The notes below the pieces were generated by a model, which saw only the letters and a list, made by a program, of their open reading frames with translations, had not been told where the DNA came from and ran no database searches. This document shows positions 1 through 8,077 of a stretch of 64,000 bases of DNA, one piece after another; positions within the stretch are counted from its first letter, which is position 1, and each line of letters starts with the position of its first letter. The stretch comes from Achromobacter xylosoxidans. GTDB taxonomy: Bacteria; Pseudomonadota; Gammaproteobacteria; Burkholderiales; Burkholderiaceae_B. Made by a program: the position numbers and the translations under genes. The stretch spans positions 310,001 through 374,000 of the forward strand of contig NZ_MTLG01000075.1 of assembly GCF_002192695.1 (NCBI RefSeq), read 5' to 3'.

Positions 1-175
1 CGGACAATTCTTCCCCTGGGGCTTCTTCGTGCGGTTCCAGCAGCCGTACACGGCCGGCCTGCACCGCCTGGGCAAGATGTGGATCTACATCAGCCGCGGC
101 ACGGGCTACTGGGGACCGCCCAAGCGCCTGGGCGCGCCCTCCGAGATCACGCGCCTGCGGCTGCGCGCGGCCTGA
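1..175 (+). CDS. Metallophosphoesterase, C-terminal fragment (gene starts outside the window)
   Basis: The frame is open from base 2 to the TGA at 173-175 and encodes 57 residues. It contains the stretches YISRGTGYWGPP and RLGAPSEI, which are characteristic of the C-terminus of YkuE/YaeI-like calcineurin-type metallophosphoesterases. In that family a His-containing GGQ segment precedes the GTGYWGP segment; here GQFFPWG is visible at the very start. The metal-binding N-terminal domains lie outside the window, so activity cannot be assessed. It is convergent with the Lrp-type gene, with only 10 bases between the stop codons. The family assignment rests on a short but distinctive tail. Confidence 0.75.
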   Translation, partial: GQFFPWGFFVRFQQPYTAGLHRLGKMWIYISRGTGYWGPPKRLGAPSEITRLRLRAA

Positions 176-185
176 ACGGCGCGCT

Positions 186-641
186 TCAGCCGTTGTCGGG
201 CAAGGGGCCGCGTTCCAGGTAGCTGGTCAGGGCGATGTCGCTGGTGGTGTTGGTGATGCCGTCGATCTGATGGATGCGGGCCAGCAGCGCCTCCAGCGCC
301 TGCGTGTCGCGCACGCGCACCTTCAGAAGCATGGCGCTCTTGCCGGTGATGGTGTGGATCTCTTCCACCTCGGTCAGCTCGGCCAGCCCCAGCACCTGCT
401 GCGTGATGCTCCAGTTATTGGTGTCCACGTGCACGAAGGCCAGCAGCGGCCGGCCGATGCGCGCGCCGTCCAGCTTGGCGGCGATGCCCTTGATCAGGCC
501 GTCGCGCTTCAGGCGCTTGACCCTCTCATGCACGGCCGGGGCGGACAGGTTCAGCATTTTGCCCAGTTCGGCGTAGCTGGGGGAGGCATCGTCGGCCAGC
601 AGCGTTAACAGCTTTCGGTCGCGGTCATCAAGATCAGGCAT
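186..641 (-). CDS. Lrp/AsnC family transcriptional regulator
   Basis: A 151-residue protein with the usual Lrp/AsnC architecture: an N-terminal winged helix-turn-helix (about residues 5-60, with SPSYAELGKMLNLSAPAVHERVKRL as the HTH region) and a C-terminal RAM/AsnC ligand-binding domain (about 65-140). The frame is open further upstream, but the start is placed at the ATG at 641 because MPDLDDRDRKLL is the normal family N-terminus and the upstream part covers the AT-rich promoter region. It is divergent from an MFS transporter, 91 bases away, with an 18-bp palindrome between them. By analogy with such pairs it probably controls itself and the exporter in response to an amino acid. The ligand is unknown. 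Confidence 0.88.
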   Translation of the reverse strand: MPDLDDRDRKLLTLLADDASPSYAELGKMLNLSAPAVHERVKRLKRDGLIKGIAAKLDGARIGRPLLAFVHVDTNNWSITQQVLGLAELTEVEEIHTITGKSAMLLKVRVRDTQALEALLARIHQIDGITNTTSDIALTSYLERGPLPDNG

Positions 642-708
642 TGGAATCAGGTTCTGCCGAACGGCATTCGAACTTTTACGGAATAAAGAAATATAAGCGT
701 TAACCCTT

Positions 709-726
709 ATTTTATTCCAATAAAAT
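709..726. promoter_or_regulatory. Palindromic operator candidate between Lrp-type regulator and MFS gene
   Basis: An AT-rich inverted repeat with two perfect 8-bp arms, ATTTTATT and AATAAAAT, separated by CC. It lies just 6 bases upstream of the MFS start codon in an otherwise GC-rich genome. Lrp/AsnC proteins bind AT-rich imperfect palindromes in such divergent regions. Binding by the adjacent regulator is an inference. Confidence 0.5.
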
Positions 727-732
727 TTGGCG

Positions 733-1929
733 ATGCAGAACCGTAGCACCCGCAGCGCCCGCCCCGCCTCTTCCGTCCCCGCCCTGATGTTCGCCGTCAG
801 CGTCGTGGGCTCCAACGGCCTGGCGCTCAGCCCCATCCTGAGCGACGTGGCGCGCTCCTTTGGCACCTCGCCGCTGACCATCAGCACCGCCATTTCCGCC
901 TACGGCGCGGCCACCGCCGCCAGCGCCTTTTTCCTGGCCGCGCGCATCGACCGCATCGGCGTGCGCCGCTCGCTGCTGGGCGCAATGATCGTCCTGATCG
1001 CCGCGCTGATCCTGTCGGCCTGCGCGCCGCACTGGATCGTGCTGACGCTGGCGCAGGCGCTGGCAGGCGCCGCCGCGGGCGTGATCCTGCCGGCGGCCTA
1101 CGGATCCGCCGCGCTGATCGCCGCGCCGGGCCAGGAAGCGCGCACGCTGGGCCGCGTCATCGCGGGCTGGTCCGTTTCGCTGGTGGCGGGCGTGCCGCTG
1201 TCCGCGCTGATTTCCGACGCCGTGGGCTGGCGCGCCACCTACGGCACGCTGGCGCTATGCGCCGCGGTCGCGGTGCTGGGCCTGCGCCGGCTGCCGGAGC
1301 GCCGCGCCGAGAATCCCGCGCCGCTGCGCCTGGCGCGTCTGCTGGCGCCGCTGTCCTACCGCGACGTGCCGGCCCTGCTGCTGGGCTGCCTGGCGTTCTC
1401 GTCGGCCTTCTATGGCGTCTACGCCTTCCTGGCCGACCACGTGCGCGGCCTGCTGGCGCTGTCCGCGGGACAGGTCGGCTTCATCGCCTTCGCCTATGGC
1501 GCCGGGTTCCTGCTGGCCGGGGTGGCTGGCGCGCCGCTGATCGAGCGGCTGGGTCCGCGCCGCGCCCTGCCCCTGGCGCTGGGCGTGATCGCGCTGGTGT
1601 ACCTGGGGTTGCTGCCGGCCGCGCATGCATTGAGCGCGGTGCTTGCCATCGCCACACTGTGGGGCGCGGCCTCGCAGCTGAGCCTGAACCTGCTGGTGCT
1701 GCTGCTGTCGCGCGCCCGGCCCGAAGAGCGCGGCGCGGTGCTGGGGCTGAACACCTGCACCACCTACCTGGGCGCAAGCGTCGGCACCGCCATCGCCGGC
1801 ACGATCTACACCCATGCCGGCTTCGAAGCGCTGGGGTTGGCCGCGGCCTGCGCCCTGGCCGCCGCGGCGCTGGGCTTGCATTGGCGCCTGAACGGCCGCC
1901 GCGCGGCGCGCGGCCAAGCCACTGCCTGA
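733..1929 (+). CDS. MFS transporter (drug/amino-acid efflux type)
   Basis: A 398-residue polytopic membrane protein with about 12 hydrophobic segments. The major facilitator pattern is visible: a loop 2-3 motif near residues 72-82 (AARIDRIGVRRS) and a repeat-like second half starting near residue 210. The closest general pattern is the YdhP/AraJ/Bcr-type 12-TM exporters. The start is the ATG at 733; an in-frame TTG two codons earlier is less likely. No good Shine-Dalgarno is visible, and the palindromic operator runs to 6 bases before the ATG, so a leaderless or weakly translated message is possible. Divergence from an Lrp-type gene suggests amino acid or metabolite export. The substrate cannot be told from sequence. 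Confidence 0.85.
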   Translation: MQNRSTRSARPASSVPALMFAVSVVGSNGLALSPILSDVARSFGTSPLTISTAISAYGAATAASAFFLAARIDRIGVRRSLLGAMIVLIAALILSACAPHWIVLTLAQALAGAAAGVILPAAYGSAALIAAPGQEARTLGRVIAGWSVSLVAGVPLSALISDAVGWRATYGTLALCAAVAVLGLRRLPERRAENPAPLRLARLLAPLSYRDVPALLLGCLAFSSAFYGVYAFLADHVRGLLALSAGQVGFIAFAYGAGFLLAGVAGAPLIERLGPRRALPLALGVIALVYLGLLPAAHALSAVLAIATLWGAASQLSLNLLVLLLSRARPEERGAVLGLNTCTTYLGASVGTAIAGTIYTHAGFEALGLAAACALAAAALGLHWRLNGRRAARGQATA

Positions 1930-2005
1930 GCGCCATCGGCGCCGTACTCGTCGTATTCGCCAAGCGCCAGGCCGGCCGCGGCGTCGGTCGGCGCCTGCCG
2001 CCCTT

Positions 2006-2734
2006 TTATCCTTGCCGCACGCCCATCAACGACCGCGACAGCCTGCTGGCCGCGGCCAGCACGGGTTCCTTGAGTTCGAGCAGCACGCTTTCGCCCAGGC
2101 GTGAAATCGGCCCCGAAATGCAGATGGCCCCTTGCAGCGTCCAGTTGATACCGTAGACCGGCGCTGAAATGCTCGACACCTCCGCATCCCGCTCGCCCAG
2201 CGACATCATGTAGCCCGCGCGGCGCACCGATTCGTAGGGTTCGCCGGGCTCTCCTGAAAACGCGAGCAGCACCCGGCCCGGACTGCCCAGTTCCAGCGGC
2301 AGCGCAGCCCCCACGCGCACGTGATGGCGGATCGACTTGGGCCCTTCGACACGCGCCATGCAGATGCGCTGCTTGCCCTCGCGCACATAGAACGTGGCGC
2401 TTTCTCCCGTGGCCGCCGACAGCTCGCGCAGGATCGGCTGCACCACCTCCGCAATATTGAACGTGGCCTGGTAACAGGCGCCCAGCCAGCCCGCGGCGCG
2501 CGCCAGCCGCCAACTGCCGTCCGGCCTCTGTGCCAGGTAGTCGTCCATCGCCAGGGTGCGCGCCAGGCGCAACACCGTGGAGCGGTGGCAACCGGTACGC
2601 CGGCTCAGTTCCGCCAGCGTCAGGTGGGCGTCGTCCACGCCGAACGCCTCGAGGATGCGCATGGCGCGACGCACGGCCACCACGCCTTCCTCGGCCGGGG
2701 ATTCCTCGGATTCCTGGGATAGATCTTCGTTCAT
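2006..2734 (-). CDS. IclR family transcriptional regulator
   Basis: About 242 residues. The N-terminal winged HTH (about 20-75) carries LAELSRRTGCHRSTVLRLARTL, and the C-terminal IclR effector domain includes LELGSPGRVLLAF and the late SAPVYG segment typical of the family. Two in-frame ATGs exist at 2746 and 2734; the second is chosen tentatively because the first abuts a palindrome, and neither has a strong ribosome site. It is divergent from the Bug/aldolase/dehydrogenase operon, which it most likely controls, with an organic acid from that pathway as the probable effector. Downstream it is convergent with the MFS gene. Confidence 0.88.
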   Translation of the reverse strand: MNEDLSQESEESPAEEGVVAVRRAMRILEAFGVDDAHLTLAELSRRTGCHRSTVLRLARTLAMDDYLAQRPDGSWRLARAAGWLGACYQATFNIAEVVQPILRELSAATGESATFYVREGKQRICMARVEGPKSIRHHVRVGAALPLELGSPGRVLLAFSGEPGEPYESVRRAGYMMSLGERDAEVSSISAPVYGINWTLQGAICISGPISRLGESVLLELKEPVLAAASRLSRSLMGVRQG

Positions 2735-2748
2735 GGTACGCAACATGT

Positions 2749-2761
2749 TTCGTCTAACGAA
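2749..2761. promoter_or_regulatory. Short palindrome in the IclR/Bug divergent promoter region
   Basis: TTCGT and ACGAA arms are separated by CTA, immediately upstream of the IclR gene and 66 bases before the Bug receptor start. IclR proteins bind short palindromes of this kind near their own promoter. Assignment is by position and symmetry only. Confidence 0.35.
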
Positions 2762-2827
2762 CTCGCATTGTATTGTGCGGAACAGCCCTCCACAATGCTC
2801 GCACCAAAACCAAAACGGAGACTAACC

Positions 2828-3796
2828 ATGAAGCAGATCGCCCGCGTGCTGGCCGGCCTGGCCCTGGTGTGCATAAGCGGCCTGAGCGCGGCTCAGGACT
2901 ACCCCAACAAACCCATCCGCCTGATCGTCCCGTTCCCGCCTGGCGGCGGCACCGATGTCCTGGCGCGCGAGGCCGCCATCAAGGTCGCCAGCAGCACCGG
3001 CTGGAACATCGTGACCGAGAACCGGCCCGGATCGGGCGGCAATATCGGCGTGGATACCGTGGCCAAGTCCGCGCCCGACGGCTACTCCCTGGTGCTTGGC
3101 CAGACCAGCAATCTGGCGATCAATCCGACGCTCTATTCCAAGCTGCCCTACGACCCGGAAAAGGACCTCGCCGCGATCGGACTGGTCGCCGACGCGCCCC
3201 TGGTCATCGTGGTGCCGGCGAATTCGCCGCTGAAGTCCTTCGACGACATGATCGCCGCGGCCAAGGCCAAGCCGGGCTCCTTGAACTACGCCAGCTCGGG
3301 CAATGGCACCGTGGCGCACCTGGCCGCGGTGCAGTTGCAGAACGCCGCGGGCATCAAGCTCACGCACATCCCCTACAAGGGCGCGGCGCAGGCCTCCAAT
3401 GACCTGATCGGCGGCCAGATCGACATGTACCTGTCCTCCGTCCCCACGCTCATCGGCCACGTGCGCAACGGCAAGATGCGGGCGCTGGCGGTGACCTCGG
3501 CGCAGCGCGTGCCGGACATGCCCGACGTGCCCACCATCGCCGAACGCGGCTTTCCCGGCTTCGAAGCCGTGACCTGGTTCGGCCTGGCCGCGCCCGCAGG
3601 CACCCCCAAGGACATCGTCCTGCGCCTGAACGCCGAATTCAACAAGGCCCTCAAGGCCCAGGACTTGAGCGTGAAGTACCAGGAGCAAGGCGCGCGCGTG
3701 CTGACCAGCACGCCCGACGAGTTCGCCCGGCTGATCCGCGACGACCGCATCCGCTGGGGCAAGATCGTCCAGGAGTCGGGCGCGAAGGTCGAGTAA
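2828..3796 (+). CDS. Bug/TctC family tripartite tricarboxylate receptor
   Basis: A 322-residue periplasmic binding protein. Residues 1-22 form a Sec signal peptide ending SAA before QDYPNKP. The mature start carries the family signature YPNKPIRLIVPFPPGGG and later HIPYKG. Bug proteins bind small carboxylates and either feed a TctAB permease or act as sensors; no tctA or tctB lies nearby. The ATG at 2828 has GGAG at 2818-2821. It leads an apparent operon with an RraA-like aldolase (87 bases later) and a hydroxyacid dehydrogenase, so its ligand is probably a hydroxy- or oxo-dicarboxylate. It is divergent from an IclR regulator. Confidence 0.93.
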   Translation: MKQIARVLAGLALVCISGLSAAQDYPNKPIRLIVPFPPGGGTDVLAREAAIKVASSTGWNIVTENRPGSGGNIGVDTVAKSAPDGYSLVLGQTSNLAINPTLYSKLPYDPEKDLAAIGLVADAPLVIVVPANSPLKSFDDMIAAAKAKPGSLNYASSGNGTVAHLAAVQLQNAAGIKLTHIPYKGAAQASNDLIGGQIDMYLSSVPTLIGHVRNGKMRALAVTSAQRVPDMPDVPTIAERGFPGFEAVTWFGLAAPAGTPKDIVLRLNAEFNKALKAQDLSVKYQEQGARVLTSTPDEFARLIRDDRIRWGKIVQESGAKVE

Positions 3797-3883
3797 CGCG
3801 CCATGCCCGCCATTCATCATTCCGACGCCGGCGCGGCAGCGCACGGTAGCGCGCCCCGATTCTCCATTCCCGCAGGAACACCC

Positions 3884-4567
3884 ATGGCCACCCAGGACAT
3901 CATCAAGGACTTTCCGCGCGTCGACGCCGATATCGTGCGCCGTGCGGCGCAATTGCAACCCGCCATCCTGGCCGACGTGGCGGGCCGGCGCGGCGCGCTC
4001 AACGGCCGCATCCGCGCGCTGCATCCCGGCATGAAGCTGGCCGGCGCCGCGCTTACCGTCGAAGTGCGGCCCGGGGACAACCTCATGATCCACGCCGCGA
4101 TTTCGCTGGCCAGGCCGGGCGACGTGCTGGTCATCGACGGCAAGGGCGACCTGAGTGCCGCGCTGATGGGCACCATCATGATGACCGCCTGCCGCAAGCT
4201 GGGCATCGCCGGCGTGGTGATGGACGGCGCGGCGCGGGATACCGCGGAGATCATCGACATGGACTACCCGGTGTTCGCCGCCGGCAGCAATCCCAACGGC
4301 CCGACCAAGAACGTGCCCGGGCGCATCGGCCATCCGGTGTCGGTGGGCGGCGTGACCGTCCGCCCCGGCGACTTCATCATCGGCGACGCCGACGGCGTGG
4401 TGGTGGTCGAGCGCGAGAAGATCGAGGACCTGTTGCCCGCCGCCGAAAAAAAGGTGCGCGACGAAGCCGCGCGCATCGCCGCGATCCAGGCGGGCGACAC
4501 CGAGGCCAAGTGGCTGGCCGCGGCCCTGCGCGCGGCCGGCGTCCTGAAGGAAGGAGAATCGCTGTGA
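3884..4567 (+). CDS. RraA-like 4-hydroxy-4-methyl-2-oxoglutarate / 4-carboxy-4-hydroxy-2-oxoadipate aldolase
   Basis: A 227-residue RraA/HMG-aldolase fold protein. The key motif around residues 108-119 (GIAGVVMDGAARD) supplies the Arg118-Asp119 pair used by HMG/CHA aldolases for pyruvate and metal binding, and GDxxxxH-type and PGDVLVIDG segments precede it. Enzymes of this class cleave 4-hydroxy-2-oxo acids to pyruvate and often decarboxylate oxaloacetate. The start at 3884 follows CAGGAA; an upstream in-frame ATG at 3803 would add a poorly conserved extension. The stop overlaps the GTG start of the dehydrogenase, so the two are translationally coupled. The true substrate is unknown; true RraA (RNase E inhibitor) is less likely given the catabolic context. 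Confidence 0.85.
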   Translation: MATQDIIKDFPRVDADIVRRAAQLQPAILADVAGRRGALNGRIRALHPGMKLAGAALTVEVRPGDNLMIHAAISLARPGDVLVIDGKGDLSAALMGTIMMTACRKLGIAGVVMDGAARDTAEIIDMDYPVFAAGSNPNGPTKNVPGRIGHPVSVGGVTVRPGDFIIGDADGVVVVEREKIEDLLPAAEKKVRDEAARIAAIQAGDTEAKWLAAALRAAGVLKEGESL

Positions 4568-5496
4568 ACGCCGCCGCCAAGCCTGCCCTGTTGGTAACCG
4601 CGGCTGATCTGGCGCCGGAAGCGCTCGCCCTGCTTCAGGATTTCAAACTGATCTACGCCGGCAAGACGCCCACCGAGGACGGCATCGTGGCGCTCTGCCG
4701 CGAACACAATCCGGCCGCCGTCATCGTGCGCTACGGCAAGGTCGGCGCCGCTGCGATGGACGTGGCCCCGGCCTTGCGCGTGATCTCCAAACACGGCAGC
4801 GGCACCGATACCATCGACCGGGCGGCTGCGGCCCAGCGCGGCATCCAGGTCGTGGCCGCGGTGGGCGTGAACGCCGCCGCCGTGGCCGAACAGGCCCTGG
4901 CGCTGCTGCTGGCCTGCGCTAAATCCGTGGTGGGACTGGACCAGCGCATGCGCGCCGGCCATTGGGACAAGTCGACGCACAAGAGCCTGGAGCTGGGCGG
5001 CAAGACCATCGGCCTGATCGGCCTGGGCGCCATCGGCCAGCGCATGGCGGCCATGGCGCATGGCTTGAACATGCGCGTGATCGGCTTCGATCCTTATGCC
5101 CAGAATTTGCCGGACCATATTGCCGGCGTGCCGCTGGAGCAGATCTGGCGCGAGGCCGACGTGGTGTCCTTGCACTGCCCGCTGACCGACGACAACCGCG
5201 GCTTGGTCAACGCGGCGACGCTGGCGCAATGCAGGCCCGGCGTCATCCTGCTGAACACGGCGCGCGGAGGCCTGGTGGACGAAGACGCGCTGCTGCAAGC
5301 GGTACGCTCGGGCCAGGTGTGGGCCGCCGGCCTGGACAGCTTCGCCGTCGAGCCCATGAGCGCCGGGCATCCGTTCCAGCAGGAGCCGCGCATCGTGCTG
5401 AGTCCGCACATCGGCGGCGTCACCAGCGCGGCCTATGTCAACATGGGCGTAGCCGCGGCGCGCAATGTGCTCGATGTGCTGGCGCGCGCCGGATAG
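4564..5496 (+). CDS. D-2-hydroxyacid dehydrogenase (SerA/phosphoglycerate dehydrogenase-like)
   Basis: A 310-residue NAD-dependent D-isomer-specific 2-hydroxyacid dehydrogenase. The dinucleotide-binding GLGAIG is at 153-158, and the catalytic trio is Arg234 (NTARGG), Glu263 (AVEP) and His282 (SPHIGG). It starts at GTG 4564, which overlaps the aldolase stop (GTGA) and is preceded by the strong ribosome site AAGGAGA. There is no C-terminal ACT domain, so it is not a full SerA. In this operon it probably oxidises a hydroxy acid to the 2-oxo acid, or reduces the reverse, next to the aldolase step. The exact substrate is not determinable. Confidence 0.88.
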   Translation: MNAAAKPALLVTAADLAPEALALLQDFKLIYAGKTPTEDGIVALCREHNPAAVIVRYGKVGAAAMDVAPALRVISKHGSGTDTIDRAAAAQRGIQVVAAVGVNAAAVAEQALALLLACAKSVVGLDQRMRAGHWDKSTHKSLELGGKTIGLIGLGAIGQRMAAMAHGLNMRVIGFDPYAQNLPDHIAGVPLEQIWREADVVSLHCPLTDDNRGLVNAATLAQCRPGVILLNTARGGLVDEDALLQAVRSGQVWAAGLDSFAVEPMSAGHPFQQEPRIVLSPHIGGVTSAAYVNMGVAAARNVLDVLARAG

Positions 5497-5535
5497 CGGG
5501 CGCCCGGGCTGGGCGGCCGTGGCGGCATCCGCCGC

Positions 5536-6939
5536 TCAGCGGCGGTACTCCACCGCGCAATCCCGCCCGGACCGCTTGGCCTGATAGAGCGCGAAATCCG
5601 CACGGCGCAGCACGTCCGAGGCGGTGGCGTCGTCGGGTAAAAAGCCCGCGATGCCGCCGCTGACCGACAGCGTCACCACCGCGCCGTCGATGTCCGCCGG
5701 ATGCTGCCGCAGGCAGGCGCGCAGGCGTTCGCAGATCGCGCGCGCCACGGCCGCGTCGGCATCCGCCAGCAGCACCAGGAATTCCTCGCCGCCCAGCCGG
5801 CCTATCGAATCGCCTTCGCGCAGACAGGTGCGCAGCTGGTCGCAGAAATGCCGCAGCGCGACGTCGCCCCCCAGATGCCCGTAGCGGTCGTTGACCTGCT
5901 TGAAGTAGTCCAGGTCCAGCATCAGCGCCGTGGTCGGGCCGCCCGCGCCGCGCCGGCCGTGGGCCAGGCGCTCTTCCATGCGCTTGAGGATTTCCGCGCG
6001 GTTCCAGCAGCCGGTCAGGCTGTCCACCCGGGCCATGCGCGCAAGCGCCGCTTCCGCGCGCCGGCTTTCGGTGACGTCCATGCCCAGGTTCACGACCTTG
6101 CCGTCGGGCAGCTTGACGTTGGACCACAGCACCGACAATTGCTCGCCGTCGCGCGTGCGCGGCTGCCATTCGCGGAACGAACGGTCGGGCCGCGCCCTAA
6201 CGCTATCCATCGCTCGATCGCGGATGACGGGATCGGGATAGAACAGCGCGAAAGGATCCTGGCTTTGCTTGATCTCGGCTTCCGACCAGCCGAAGCGCCG
6301 CGCGCAGGCGTCGTTCCACAAGGTGCAACGGCCGTCCTCGTCGAAGGCGTTGATCAGCACCGGCGCCGTCCGGAACAACGCGCCGAATTGCGCAATGACT
6401 TCGTTCAGCCGCGCCATTTCCCGTTCGCGCGCGGCCGCCCCCAGCACCGCGTGCTGCGCGAAACTGGCCAGTATGGCTTGCGCGCCGGCATGGGCGGACG
6501 CGTCGGCCAGCTCGCGCCTGAAGAGAAAAGCGATGTGGCCGCAGGCGACCCCGTTCGCGTCGAACAGCGTGCGCGCCACGCAGGCCCGCACGCCGGCCTC
6601 GGCCAGCCAGGGATCGTCTTGCGGCATCTCTTGCAAACAGGATTGTGAGGCCTGTTCCGCCAGCAACGCATGCAGGGCCTCGCCCGCGCCCGCTGGATCC
6701 GCCGCCACGCTGGCGCGGCAACTGGCGCTGGCGATCAGCTCCGCCGCGCCGCCGGCGCTCTGCAACCGCACCCAGGCGTAATCCACGCCCATGTCGGCGA
6801 CCGCGCGGCTGACCAGCGTCTCGAAATAGCAGCCTTGCGGCCCCGCCGCCAGGATCGCGCCGGCCGCAGCCAGGATGCAGCCGTCATCAACCGGCAGCAT
6901 GGGGGCGAGAGCGGCATCATCGGGCGATGGAATACGCAT
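5536..6939 (-). CDS. Diguanylate cyclase with N-terminal GAF-like and PAS domains
   Basis: 467 residues without a signal peptide, so cytoplasmic. Residues about 20-170 look GAF-like, about 185-290 form a PAS domain (FGALFRTAPVLINAFDEDGRC onward), and about 300-467 are a GGDEF domain. The active-site motif is GGEEF at 383-387. An RxxD inhibitory site (REGD, 374-377) lies exactly five residues upstream, as in product-inhibited cyclases. It is therefore predicted to make c-di-GMP with feedback control. The start is ATG 6939; the frame is open further upstream without a better start. The signal for the GAF/PAS part is unknown. It is convergent with the hydroxyacid dehydrogenase gene. Confidence 0.9.
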   Translation of the reverse strand: MRIPSPDDAALAPMLPVDDGCILAAAGAILAAGPQGCYFETLVSRAVADMGVDYAWVRLQSAGGAAELIASASCRASVAADPAGAGEALHALLAEQASQSCLQEMPQDDPWLAEAGVRACVARTLFDANGVACGHIAFLFRRELADASAHAGAQAILASFAQHAVLGAAAREREMARLNEVIAQFGALFRTAPVLINAFDEDGRCTLWNDACARRFGWSEAEIKQSQDPFALFYPDPVIRDRAMDSVRARPDRSFREWQPRTRDGEQLSVLWSNVKLPDGKVVNLGMDVTESRRAEAALARMARVDSLTGCWNRAEILKRMEERLAHGRRGAGGPTTALMLDLDYFKQVNDRYGHLGGDVALRHFCDQLRTCLREGDSIGRLGGEEFLVLLADADAAVARAICERLRACLRQHPADIDGAVVTLSVSGGIAGFLPDDATASDVLRRADFALYQAKRSGRDCAVEYRR

Positions 6940-7097
6940 GGCTTTGGGTTCGAGGGGGAGATGGCGCGCCCAGCGGGCGGACCATGGCGGCGCCTGATCC
7001 CGGGCCGGGATAAAAATTGGGGCCAGTATACGAGTTATCCCTGAAACCAACTGCCAAGAATCGTCAATGCCCGCCCCCCTCGGCCAGCGCCCCCCCG

Positions 7098-7919
7098 TTA
7101 CCAGGGAAAGTCGATCAGATCGCCGTACAGGCTGCGCAGCTTGGCCTTCACTTCGGCCGAGTTCTGGTAGATCGAAATGAACTTCAACAGGCGCGGATCC
7201 TGCGCGCCCGCCGGCGTGGCGACCCAGCGGATCGCATAGCGCCGCACATTGGCCGGATCCGTGTTGTCGAAGGCCAGGCCGTCCTTCTCGTTCAAGCCGG
7301 CCTGCTTGGCGAAGGTGGTGTAGGTCACGGACGCCGTCACGTCATCGAAGGTGCGCGCCGACTGCGAACCCTCGATCGGCACGAATTTCAGCTTCTTGGG
7401 GTTCGACACCACGTCTTCCAGCGCGGCCTGATGCGCCACGCCGGGCTTGAGCTTGATCAGGCCGATGGATTCCAGCAGCAACAGCGCCCGGCCGGTGTTG
7501 ACCGGATCGTTGGGGACGGCGATGGTCGCGCCCTCGGGCATCGTGTCGCCCTTCTTCAGCTTCTTGGAGAACAGGCCGATGGTGGTGGAATAGCCGTAGG
7601 CGATGGGTCTGAGGTCCGCGCCCCGGCGCTGGTTGAAGAGTTCCAGGAAGGGTGCGTGCTGGAAGAAGTTCGCGTCCACCGAGCCGTCGGCGACCGCGAT
7701 ATTGGGCAGCACCCAGTCGTTGAATTCCACCAGCTTGACCTCCAGGCCCTCTTTCCTGGCCTGGGCGATCGCGATCTCGGTGGCGGCGTTGGCGACGCTG
7801 GGAATCACGCCGATGCGCAGCGGCTTGTCCTGCGCCGCGGCGTTGGCGGCGCAAGCCAGGGCCAGCCCGGCCGCGGCCGCGCAACGGGTGAGTTTCAGTA
7901 GCAATGGGTGCAGCAACAT
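7098..7919 (-). CDS. MetQ/NlpA-family substrate-binding protein (orphan)
   Basis: About 273 residues. A hydrophobic leader ending near ANAAAQ is followed by KPLRIGVIPS and later NFFQH and VPNDPVNTGRALLLLE, the usual NlpA-family landmarks for binding methionine or related ligands. There is no canonical lipobox, so it is probably a soluble periplasmic protein. The start is uncertain: ATG 7919 and ATG 7928 are both plausible and neither has a clear ribosome site. No metN or metI lies beside it, so it must share a permease encoded elsewhere or serve another substrate. It is divergent from rocD, 158 bases away, and co-directional with the GGDEF gene downstream. Confidence 0.85.
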   Translation of the reverse strand: MLLHPLLLKLTRCAAAAGLALACAANAAAQDKPLRIGVIPSVANAATEIAIAQARKEGLEVKLVEFNDWVLPNIAVADGSVDANFFQHAPFLELFNQRRGADLRPIAYGYSTTIGLFSKKLKKGDTMPEGATIAVPNDPVNTGRALLLLESIGLIKLKPGVAHQAALEDVVSNPKKLKFVPIEGSQSARTFDDVTASVTYTTFAKQAGLNEKDGLAFDNTDPANVRRYAIRWVATPAGAQDPRLLKFISIYQNSAEVKAKLRSLYGDLIDFPW

Positions 7920-8077
7920 GAGGACCATCCAGAAGAAAAACAGGGCTAGGCCCCGCGCAGCCGCTATTGTGCAGCAGCCCGCCGCGTCCCCCGGCAATGG
8001 CCTTTGTCACGCAATGGCAATGTCGCGGACCGGCTTGCGGCGCTAAGATGGCTGCAATACCTCCTCGGGAGACGCTC

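Noticed and set aside
2822-4333. A 503-codon antisense frame over the Bug and aldolase genes
   Set aside because: Shadow of two genes with signature motifs on the plus strand; no start context or domain.
3884-4567. RraA, the RNase E inhibitor, for the aldolase-fold gene
   Set aside because: Operon with a receptor and a dehydrogenase and the aldolase Arg-Asp motif favour a catabolic aldolase.
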